The position numbers and the translations under genes are program-made. A stretch of 64,000 nucleotides of DNA from Nitzschia sp. pyKryTriq1. Its lineage: Eukaryota > Bacillariophyta > Bacillariophyceae > Bacillariales > Bacillariaceae. Under the pieces are notes generated by a model. That model did no database searches, had not been told where the DNA came from, and worked only from the letters and a program-made list of their open reading frames with translations. Where the stretch lies: NCBI GenBank assembly GCA_956465555.1, contig OY101121.1, forward strand, positions 892,722 through 956,721, given 5' to 3'. Positions 1 to 9,893 of the stretch are shown one piece after another (within the stretch, counting starts at the first letter, position 1; each line of letters starts with the position of its first letter).

Positions 1-692
1 GAAGCACCGGCCATCATGCGCAAGCAAAAGTCGAGCAAGACAAAGACGGTGAGCCAGTGGGCCCAAAGCTCGTCCTTGAATACCGCGCAAACGACACTGA
101 GGGCGCACACTTGAAAGCCGACTACACGGATGACGTAGTTGTTGACCACGTTGGGGAACCAGAAAAGAGGGTTCATGGCCACGCCGCGGTCGGCAGGAAT
201 CAAGCGGGCAGTTTCTAGCCTGTCAGTACCGACGGCGCGAGATTTGTTGACCAAGCCCTTGAGCAAGGTGTCGAGCTTGCCCTTGTGGTGAAGGGCCTTG
301 ACATCATCGCATCCTCCAATGAACGCGCCCTTGACGAATACCAACGGGACAGTGGACCTTCCAGTCTTAGACTTGGCGTATGCAAAAATCTTGCCGCCCT
401 CGGGGTGCAAGTTCACTTCGACGGAGTGAACGGTGACGCCAATCTTGTTGATCAAGAGGTCCTTGACATCTCGGCAAAAGGGACAGGTGGACTTGCTTAT
501 CACCAAAATGGCATGGAGGTCAATCATAGCATCAATCTTCTCCGCAAGATCAGCCCCAGGATAAGATTGAATGTCGTTGATGACAATCGAACCACCAGCG
601 GGGTCACTTTCCTTGGAAGCCCCAGCGGCGACTTCAATGTCCTCGAAGACCAGGGGAACGCCTTCGCTTGAGGCTTTCGTGTTGGGGGGCAT
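1..692 (-). CDS. Glutaredoxin-DUF4395 membrane protein (5' part; runs off left edge)
   Basis: An open frame on the minus strand starts at an ATG at 690-692 and stays open for about 230 codons to the window edge, so the C-terminus is missing. Residues about 55-135 read as a glutaredoxin/thioredoxin-like domain: the strand 'HAILVISKSTCPFC' carries the CPFC dithiol, followed by 'TVPLVFVKGAFIGGCDD', with the cis-proline (TVP) and the GGCDD glutathione-binding loop. From about residue 165, 'MNPLFWFPNVVNNYVIRVVG' begins a hydrophobic DUF4395-type region with two membrane segments before the edge. Family knowledge: glutaredoxins use glutathione to reduce disulfides, and DUF4395 is a membrane domain of unknown role. 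Joining them suggests a membrane-anchored thiol oxidoreductase, which is inference. No signal peptide is evident at the start. Confidence 0.8.
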   Translation of the reverse strand, partial: MPPNTKASSEGVPLVFEDIEVAAGASKESDPAGGSIVINDIQSYPGADLAEKIDAMIDLHAILVISKSTCPFCRDVKDLLINKIGVTVHSVEVNLHPEGGKIFAYAKSKTGRSTVPLVFVKGAFIGGCDDVKALHHKGKLDTLLKGLVNKSRAVGTDRLETARLIPADRGVAMNPLFWFPNVVNNYVIRVVGFQVCALSVVCAVFKDELWAHWLTVFVLLDFCLRMMAGA

Positions 693-2017
693 GGTGCGAG
701 TGAGTGGTAGAAACAAGAAATGAAGTGGGGAGACGCAAGCGGTTTGTCTGCTGCTCTCTTTTCAAGTTTATTAATATGAACAGAACGATGAACGCGTTTC
801 TGGCGTCGCCTTCGTTGCGGTCGTTGGTTCTTTCGAAAGCCGCGCGCTGTAGCTACTTGTACGAACTGTACGAAAAGTAGTGTTGCTGCCGTTGGTGCAG
901 TTTTCGGGGTCAAACCGGTTCGTCGAATGATGAAGAGAATCCTGCATGCACTACCACCAAGCTATGTACCATTACTGTATGGAGCATTCTGGCGCCCATT
1001 ACCTGGTACTGCATTTGGAGCATTATTGCGCCGGCTGGCTGGGGTGTCTTAAAAACGTTTGTTTATTGAGAGAGTGATTCCAGATTCCGTATTCCTATAG
1101 ACCTTCCGACCGTGCGTCCGATAATGTGTGTGATTATAATTTCTTGGTTACGCTACTTTCTCATGTGTTTCCCGGTTGCTGCTTTGGAGCCACTGGGTGT
1201 AGTGTGCTGCAGATGTTACCCGGATTTGTGGATTATGTTATGATCAGATTTTTGGGCAACCCTCCAGCCACGTAGTCTGCAGTCCAGTAAGCTTCTGACG
1301 AAAAGAGGACTTTTCTGCCCATAATCGCTTGTTTTTCACGTTTTGTACCGTTCAAAAATCCAAATAAAACAGTAAGCGCCCTTCTAAAACTCAAATAAAA
1401 CAGTAAGCGCTTCCCAGAAAGGATGGAAATATCACGATAATGACATATATAATCATCAAAAATAGCAAGTAATGAATGATTCTGAGGCGCGTAAAATCCA
1501 AAACCATGCCATCAAATGCGAAAGTGTCATCGGTCATTGGTCATCGTCGCCTGCGCAATTCGAGATTTTAAAGTTTTGGATGCGAAATTTTCAATGGCTC
1601 ATAAGGATCCCGGAGGTTCAAAGGCGCGTTAAAATACGAGGTGCGGAGGATTGTTTTCTTTATTTAACGCATGTGACACCAATCTTCTTCTTTTTCCTTT
1701 CTTTTCCCCTCCTTTTTCTTTTATAAAATCCGAGCAAACTACGTGGGGGGTGGCTAGCTGATTTTCGGTTGATGTGAAGGGTGGGCTGATTTCCGATCAC
1801 GCCAACTCTTTTGTCAATGCGTTCAAAATGTACTTTGTTGGCCGGAAGATAGGCCAGTGCTTCCCACATATCGCTATGAAATTCAAAGACCAAAGCTTCC
1901 CAAATCCCTTGATGGGTTGTTTGACAAGGTTCAAAATCTTCTTGTAGATGTTTGCGGCCTCAATGGTTGACTTGGGCTGTTCGGAATACTTTTCGGCGGT
2001 AAGTAACGAGACCTTGC
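693..2017. other. Gene-free stretch with a short direct repeat
   Basis: No convincing coding region is seen. The only structure noted is a 19-bp direct repeat at 1361-1379 and 1392-1410. Small ORFs here have no recognisable domain. Confidence 0.5.
1361..1410. repeat. Two-copy direct repeat, period 31 bp
   Basis: The 19-base unit beginning 'caaataaaacagtaagcg' occurs at 1361-1379 and again at 1392-1410. Both copies are preceded by an A-rich tract (aaaatc/aaaact). A local tandem duplication is the simplest reading. Confidence 0.7.
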
Positions 2018-2261
2018 GAATATTTTCGGTTTTGGCATGAATTTTGTTCGCATTTTATTATCCCGCTCGGATGAGAAGTGATCGGATCGGTCACATTTTA
2101 CCGAAGAAAGGGATGACAGACGGAAAAGGGACGAAAAGTGAGGAGAAGAACAAACAGACGCCGCAGACACGACAGACACTAACCATTGGATATATCATAA
2201 AAAGTATTCGGATATGGAGAATCCTGAATGTTCGCTTATCCATTGGATATGCAAAAGACGC
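2018..2261 (+). repeat. Dispersed repeat, copy 1 (about 245 bp)
   Basis: This segment matches 39986-40237 in reverse orientation with only scattered substitutions and two small indels near its left end. Similarity starts at 'gaatattttc' and stops abruptly at 'gcaaaagacgc'. The following bases complete a hairpin at 2251-2271 (arms gcaaaagac / gtcttttgc, 3-nt loop) that copy 2 lacks. No transposase is encoded and no clear target-site duplication was seen. It could be a non-autonomous element or a fragment of a larger repeat family. Confidence 0.8.
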
Positions 2262-2580
2262 GGTCTTTTGCGACGCACGTCTAGACTGACGACTCGACTC
2301 GTTCGAACGGAAATCAATTTTGAATCCAATGAAAAACGTCAAAATAACTGCCGCTCTCGATGGATGTTTTGTGTGTTTTGGTTTCTTGGTCGGTTCTTCG
2401 TGTGTTGTGTGTTCTTAAATCTTGTTTACTCCAGGGGTCCATAGCGCGCTAAGAGCTCAGATTTACTCGTATCATCCTACTGGCCGGCTATCAAGATGTT
2501 GATGATCATTCTTTGTTCCGTTTTATTCCTACGTGTACACCATTACCAACAATTGAGACGCTAACAGAAGGACAGATCAG

Positions 2581-5500
2581 ATGGTCGCATCTGCGTCACC
2601 CTCCGCATTGAACAAGAGCAATGGCCACGTTGTTCATTTTGAGGATGGAAGTGCTGTTGCCATCGGAGGAAGCGAGGGAATCGCATCAATGTACTCCGAA
2701 CGAAGTCAAACTCAAAATCAGCATCGGCACATGGACGTTCAGTTAAGAGTAAGTCAGAAGAAGAAGAAGAAATCTTTCATTTTCATTCACCCATATTCCT
2801 CATCTTCTTTTGCACAGTCCATCGCGTCGCAGCCCTCGGGTGATCATCTTTCCATGGCAGAAGTCGCTCCTCCTTATGATTCACACCGTCAATTTGAGGG
2901 TGGAGATTTTTCCTCAGGTAAAATCAAGCATATTGCATTGCCCACTGGATGCTGGACTATGGCATTCTCGACGCGGGCGAACATTCTTGCTACGGGATTA
3001 CGAGATCGAGTGGAGTTTCTCGAGACTGTGAATTACTCGCTTCTCTGTAGTGTTCGGCGCAGTGACAAAGTCTCGGCTATTCAATGGTGTTCGGGATCCG
3101 ATCTGTCGTGGGGGATAGAGGAGAGCAACAAATTATTTGGATCGAGCAAGAAATTATATCATCGGTTCCAAGACGGTGAAATTGTGGCGGTCGCTGGTTT
3201 GGACGGACAGGTGGCGATGTACCATGTAGATCCATCGTTGGTAGAATTCAAGGGCACCCAAACAATTTATGAATTCAGTGTCGATGGTGAAATTCGTTGC
3301 ATGACATTCAAACCTGTGGGAAATGGCTCAGTAATATTAGCAGTTGGCGACAAGAAAGGCAAGGTGACACTCATTACCCTGTCGTACGATGAAGCTAGCG
3401 GGCAAATCATCCCGACGTTTCCGATTGTTGTTGATTTCGAGGGAGACGCCGTTTTGGGTCTTGATTGTTACATTGGTGAACAATCCATTCTAGTGGCGGG
3501 TACTAAAAGTGGAAAGATGGTTGTTTTTGAATTAATTGTATCGAAGGGAGTGGCAGGAGCTCATTTTGTGGCGTGTGGAGAAGAAATTTGGAGAACTCAG
3601 CGCAATGGAAGTGTAAGATCGGTCATGATATCTGGTGACGGAAAGTACCTATCGTTTGGAGGATACGACAAAACTCTCGTGCAAGTGAACTTGAGCCTGC
3701 TTGCAATAGTACGGGAGCTGGATCTCCAAGGTACAATCAACACTATTGCCTCCGATCCATTGAATCGTTTTCTGGTTGTTGGGTGTCGAGACAAGTCGAT
3801 CACTGTATTTGATACGAGCACCTACTTCCCGATCAAGAAGTTTGACACGCCGGGCTGGGTGACGGTACGTCACCACTCTGTAAAGGCTGCTGTACTGTAC
3901 TATTTTTACCATTCGTCGTCTCATTTTGTTGTGTCCGTATGGTGCAGGCAGTCTCGTGGGGAGTGCCCGGGATATGGACGGATGTGGTAGCAGTTCGTTC
4001 CGAGAATAAAGCCATTTCATTACTGGATCTTACTCCAACGCATGAAACCGATATTCAGCTACCATCAAAGGAAGGATTTGGTTCCTCGGTATCCTGGACA
4101 CCAGAAGGTGACTTCTTGGTGCATGTTTCGGGGGATGACATCTACGTAGTTGATTCGCGTTGTGGCTTCACGCTCTGTGCGCAGATCAAAATACCGGGAA
4201 GCTCCGTCCAGAGCGTTGCGTTTTCTCCAAAGTCTGATACCTATAACTTGGCAGGCGTCGGTCTTGATGGCAAAGTATATTTAATGAATTTTTCACCACC
4301 CTTAAGATTGACTTTGATTGAATCTGTAAAGGTGGAAGCAAACCTGTGGGCTCTTGCATGGTCGAGAGGTAAGCCAGACGACAATGGTGATTTCGTTTCC
4401 TTCCGTTCCCGTAAAGTATCTTGACGTTGACGTTGTTCCGTTGCACCCAATAGATGGTAAATTTCTCGCTACCGGCGGCAAGGGGAAAACTCTCTTTCTA
4501 CTGTCGTCTGACGATGATTCGTTGAAGGTCGTGAGGAGCGCAAAGCTAGAAGGTCGAGTATGGGACATTGAGTTCAAAAAACAAAATGACGGTGCAAATT
4601 GTGCCATTGCCGTCGCATGTGGCGACTATAAAACGATTTTCTTTGATTGGTCACTCCAACCCACACTACAGGTAGTCCGACCTCGGACAGTTCGATGTCT
4701 GGACTTCCATCCAAAATTGCCACTTCTAGTCATGGGAGATGGCGCGGGATACCTGGCCATTGTAGATTATCAAGAAGAAGAGACGGTCAAAGAGTTGAAG
4801 GTCGGTGGTCGTATGAACTCACTGGAGTTCAGCCCAGCCGGGGATTTTTTGCTCGTGGGAACCGACGATTTTCTCTTCACGCTTCATGAAACAAAGGACT
4901 TCAAGGTCGTTCAGGAGTTTCAGCAGAAAAGTTTTGCCCTGTCGGGTTCCTTTTCTCCGTCTGGAAAGTATTTGGCACTTGGGAGCGCCAGCGAGCCATA
5001 TGCGGTGATGCGAATGGGCTCTCTATTGGGTGTTGACCTCGTTCCTTTAAGTGAACATCTTGGAAAGATCCCTGAATGGGCTTTGAACGAAACTCTGTTT
5101 CGAAGCGGGTTTGGCCCATCGTTGGTACAGCGGCACATGATGAGAGGAAAACAGGAAAGTCTCATTTGGGTCAGCAATACTCTCAGGGAACACCCAGACG
5201 CAATCTACACTTTGAATAGACAACGAGGCGAGGGATGTCTGGAAACAGCTTTGAGATTACGAAAAGTGAGGCTACTTCAAGCCGCTGTGAAAATTGTGGT
5301 GGACGGGAGCCTTGAGAAACAAAATGGTGGCAAAAGGAGTATTTTGACCACTCATCTTCCGAAGGTCGGAAGACGGACTCTCATGACAATGATGGAAAGC
5401 CATCCTGCAGCGTTGATTGTTGAAATCCTCCAGTCTCTCACCTTTGTGAAAGTACCATTCACAAAGTCTCGTATTTCTACGAGCGACAAAAGACTAGTAA

Positions 5501-7187
5501 GTATTGCTTGGTCTTTTGCTCCCTCACCGGACCTGTCCTTTTACTACTAACCCAAATATATCAGGTTTGTGGCAATCGAAGTTTCCTTGATCCCTGGAAA
5601 AAACAACCTCTTGTCGATGGCTCCGGAGAAGATGAAGGTGAGATGGTTCGCACCCCGGCCGTTCTCCCAATCCCTGGACTGGGTTCGATTGCGTTTCTTT
5701 CTGCCCTGGTTGCCAAGGCCCCAGCTACTGCCTTTGACAACGAAGCAATGGGAGTTGTGTTGGAAGTCATGTGGAATGATCACATCTGGAAATATTACAT
5801 GATCGATACCTGTTTCTTTCTCTGCTACTATGCATTATGGATCATTTTGATCGAGTTGAATACGTCGAGCTCAATGGAAGAGGGTGGTAGCGATATGGTG
5901 ACGATAGCCGTTGCGATAGTCCTGATTGTGCTTAACTCTCTGTTCGCGGGGAAGGAAATCGTCCAATCGAATTACGGTCGAAGGCGTGGCTATTTTGCCT
6001 CCTCATGGAATTGGGTGGATGTAGTTTCGATCCTGCTTGTCTGGACTTACGCCATGTACGTGGTACTGGAAGGAAGACGAAACGAACAAGTACTAGTGCC
6101 ACTGGCGGTTGTGACCACACTCCTTTTGACGACGAAATTAATCGGGTATTTACGAGCCTTCAACCAGACTGGATGGCTTGTCACTGTCTTGAGTCGAAAC
6201 TTTTGGGACGTCAGAGGATTTCTGGTTGTTCTGTTGTCGATCATTGTGGGATTTTCTGCCTCCTTTCGACTCTTATTTGCTACCAATGAATCGGTGTGCG
6301 AGTTGGAGCTTGGCAGCGATGGATTGGTGCAGGAGTGTTATGGGAACCCGTTTGGGTCTTTCCGAAGAGCTGTCCTCTCGACCTTTGAGCTCACCATTCT
6401 AGGGTCCTACGAACCTTCTTTGCTCTACGATAGTAAATATACCGCTTTGTCGGTTCTGGTCTTCATTCTTGCGGTGACCTGCGTTCTGGTTGTCGCCTTG
6501 AATGCCTTGATTTCTCTCCTTGCGGACAGTTATGCCAGAGTACAGGAGGACGCCACGGCAAATAAGAGGAAAGAGAAGGCGGAGGTACGTCTGCATGCCT
6601 ACGACAGTTCGCCCATCGCTTGTGTTGATATCCCACGACAATGCGTTCCGATTTTCTCACACCCCTCTCTTGGCCTCAACCTCCGATAGCTTATCGTAGA
6701 GTACCTGGGGCTACTTCCTAGATGGCAACGGAAGTCTATAGAGAAAGACACCCTGTACTTTCACGCACTTCTAGAGGCGGATGCGGATGGCGACCTTGTC
6801 GTGGAAGACGAAGATTGGCATGGTGAGGTTATTTCGTTGTGACGCATATGCTTTTGCTTACTTCTTGTTCTCATATAATCTTGATTTCGCAAAACTTCAG
6901 GAGGATTAAATGCTCTACGAGATGACATAGAGGAAAACAGCCAAAAGCATGCTGACGCCCAAATCAAGGCGACGGAGAATCTGAAGTTGGACTTCGAGAG
7001 GGAGCTGGCTTCATTGCGCACCGAGATGATGGCTGCGTTACAGGACTTGGCAGAGGACGTAAAAGATATGAAGAGGAGCCAGACTGAGGGTGGAGTCACA
7101 CTATCCGGAAAACGAGTGGCAGGTGCAGTCAAGGCTGTAAAGGAGATCCGCTCGTCGTTATTCAAGTCATCCAAAAAGGACGACTAG
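2581..7187 (+). CDS. WD40-repeat / six-transmembrane cation channel fusion protein
   Basis: Exons by GT-AG and frame: 2581-2748, 2818-3864, 3948-4368, 4454-5496, 5565-6584, 6690-6822, 6901-7187, giving 1372 residues. Residues about 90-780 form a long series of WD40-like blades ('GDFLLVGTDDF', 'RTVRCLDFHPKLPLL', 'LWALAWSRDGKFLATGG'). A helical linker follows. Residues about 970-1215 read as an ion-transport domain: S1 near 971-991, S2 1004-1022, S3 1042-1060, S4/S5 1069-1130, a pore loop near 1163-1174 ('STFELTILGSYE') and S6 ending 'LNALISLLADSYARV', a TRP/polycystin-type signature. The C-terminal 140 residues are charged and helical. The role is probably a gated cation channel whose cytosolic WD40 region senses or scaffolds; the ion and the trigger are unknown. 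S4 lacks a regular Arg/Lys ladder, so voltage gating is unlikely. The gene is convergent with the GFAT gene 81 bp away. Confidence 0.87.
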
Positions 7188-7268
7188 AGAAACGAAAGCT
7201 AAGTAAGGGACAATCTCTTTTTAGAATTACAATTAGATAGAGCGAGTAGTAACTTGTCGGCATCCTCT

Positions 7269-9538
7269 TTAGTCGACTGTGACCGCCTTTGCCAGATTGC
7301 GAGGAGTGTCAGGGTTGATCCCACTGAAATACGGGTGAGGAAGGGCATAAGTGAAAAGTCGAAAGTTTACGGGCAAACATTGTACATCGTACTTACCGAA
7401 GCATTGCAAGCTCGTAGGCGATCAATTGCAGTGGCAAAACACCTCCCAGTGCCGTCATTGGACCATTCTGAGGAATGATAATTGGATTGTCGTCCAAATC
7501 CCTAGCTAGAGCAGCCTTGTCCGTGATGATGATCAGGTCGGCACCGCGGGCTTTGACTTCTTCGGCTGCTGTTCTCATGTGGTGAGCGTGATGGTCGTCA
7601 AGAATGAACATAATGATGGGGGTTGCCCCAAATTTGCCTGTTTCATCCTCGATCAAGGCGAATGGCCCATGCTTTAGCGCCCCACCGCTGTAACCTTCGG
7701 CGTGTAAGTAGCACATTTCTTTGATTTTCAGTGCCCCCTCAAACGCTACGGGTTCGGCGTAACCTGGACGGAAGCATTCAAAGTGAGACCAGGATCCATT
7801 GACCAATGCAGTAACTTTCAGCAATCAACGTACCTTTACCAAGAACAAAGCAATGCTCCTTGTTTTCAAGTCTCTTGGCGATATCCTTACACTGGTCTCT
7901 AGTCTTGAGGGCCATTCCAAACGTAATTGGCAGGCGCATCAACGATTCTTTCAGTCGCGTTGCTTCAATACTAGGAGGTTTTCCCGCCATGCGATCCCGA
8001 TGTTCTCGGAACCAGAGTGCAATCAATGCCAGTACAGTGACTTGTGTAGTGAAGGCTTTTGTGCTCGCCACGGCATTTTCTCGCCCTGCGTTGCAGTAGA
8101 CACCAAGTTTTGTGGTTCGGGCAATCAAACTTCCAACAGAGTTGACTACACTCAAGACGGTTACTCCCTTCTCCATAGCCGTGCCTACCACTCGATGCAC
8201 ATCTTTAGTCTCGCCCGATTGAGAAACCACGACCAGGCCAGTAGTTGCCACATTATTCATGCAAGGGAAATCTTTCGGTTCAGTCTCGGCTGCATCGATG
8301 GATGCAACACTATCGAAAGATCCAAGGTGCTTCATGATTCGCTCTCCATATCGGGCGGCGTTCAAAGACGTACCACAAGCGCTCAAGGTCATGTGTTTGA
8401 TCTTGCCTAAAGTTTCCTCGTTCTTGTCGAGACCTCCGAGCAACACTTTTTCGTTGGACAATCGGCCTCCGAACCCAAGCGCTCGGGCAATCGCCTCGGG
8501 TTGCTCCGTCAACTCCTTCAAAGTCCAATGCGGATAAGGTTCTGGTGACAACTTCACCTGCTGGTCAGGAGCCGTCTGGGCCCGAGTTAAATCTAAAGTT
8601 CGGCCGTCGGCGTGCAGTACACCAATTTCACCGTCCTTCATACTGATAAAGTTCTTGGTGTAGCGATTGAAAGCTGAAGTTTCGGACGCAATGAAAGTGC
8701 GATCATCGCCAATTCCAATTACTAGAGGAGATCCATTGCATGCAACTACCATTTCATCTGGTGTATCAGAACAAATGATCCCTAGCCCCCAAGTCCCATC
8801 GCACAACTTAAGCGCCTTTTCTGTCGCATCCTTTAGCGACACACCTCCCTCAGCGTAGTACTTGCCAATGAGCTTGACGATAACTTCAGTATCAGTCTGA
8901 GAGGTAAACACATGGCCCTCCTTTTGCAATTCACGTCGGAGCTCGTTGGCATTCGTCAATGTCCCGTTATGCACGAGAGCAATCTTTCCCGACGAATCGG
9001 TATGAGGATGGGCATTTTCATCGGTTTTGCCACCATGAGTCGCCCATCGAGTATGCGCTATACCAAGCGTATGTCCTAGAGTGTGTGACTTCTCCTTGAC
9101 TAAGTTAATAGAGTCCGCCTTGTCACCATCGGACGCATACTTTGTAATGTGCATTTCCTTCCCATGGTGGGGCACTGTAGCAATGCCAGCGCTGTCATAG
9201 CCTCGGTTCTTCAAGATTGTCAATCCGTCGAGCAAGAATTCCCGAGCATCAGCATGCTCACTGGTCCCGACAACACCAACGATACCACAACAGTCAGTGG
9301 CTTTATCGAAACTTGATGTAGCGAGAGTAGCCGCCATCAAGGCAGCACCTGCAAACCACGGGTTCAAGCGGCTGGATGACGATGAAGAGGTGTTCTGCTC
9401 AGCACCAGCGAGAGATGCTAGACTCGAAAAGGCGGTCCTTTGGACCACGATCGAACTTCCCCATGATGCCTGAGTGGAGCGTTTGGAAAGGGCTGTAGCA
9501 CCCCTTCGCAGTAGAAAGGAGGAGCTTGTAGCTGTCAT
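7269..9538 (-). CDS. Glutamine:fructose-6-phosphate aminotransferase, copy 1, with N-terminal presequence
   Basis: Exons 7834-9538, 7397-7763 and 7269-7323 encode 708 residues. It makes glucosamine-6-phosphate from fructose-6-phosphate and glutamine, the first step to UDP-GlcNAc. The glutaminase domain starts at the nucleophile in '[10 protein letters not shown]' (Cys84) and has 'HTRWATHG', 'LVHNGTLTN' and 'SQTDTEVI'. Two SIS domains follow ('[14 protein letters not shown]', '[13 protein letters not shown]', '[14 protein letters not shown]'), and the protein ends with the family's '[11 protein letters not shown]'. The 83 residues before the nucleophile are Ser/Arg-rich and then hydrophobic (residues 60-75), as in a mitochondrial or similar presequence, so cleavage would be needed to free the catalytic Cys. 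I chose the ATG at 9538; an upstream extension only reads through a (GAT)n tract. A paralogue lies 356 bp upstream on the same strand. Confidence 0.93.
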
Positions 9539-9893
9539 CGTCCCTCGATTTTGAATTGTGATGATGATGGTGATGATGATGATGATGTGCCGATCGCCGA
9601 TCCTTCGAAAAAGCCTCATGACGAGAATTCCGAATTTGGGGGTGGGGGTGCATGACTGAATCGATAGTACTGAATCTACATTGATTTCTACGTCGCTCAA
9701 CGGAAGAAAAGGGGTTGGTCAAAATCCGGTCATTGTGACTTCGGATCACATCAGAATGCAGTCCCAAGGAACCGGGACTCGACGACTCGAGGCCCACGTT
9801 TCAAAATTCGACAGAATACTACGTTACTGGTTCTCTAGAGTAGGATCTTGAACTACAGAAAGAAGTGACCAATCTTGAACTATTTATTGTAAT
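9539..9893. other. Spacer between the two GFAT genes, with GAT microsatellite
   Basis: It holds the promoter and 5' leader of copy 1. A (GAT)n-type microsatellite lies at about 9559-9588, within the presumed leader. No gene is seen. Confidence 0.5.

Noticed and set aside
2044-2289. Short protein encoded by the dispersed repeat
   Set aside because: The shared frame persists because the repeat copies are nearly identical. It has no conserved start in both copies and no domain.
9539-9700. N-terminal extension of GFAT copy 1 by 54 residues
   Set aside because: It reads through a GAT microsatellite giving a poly-Ile run. The ATG at 9538 opens a typical presequence.
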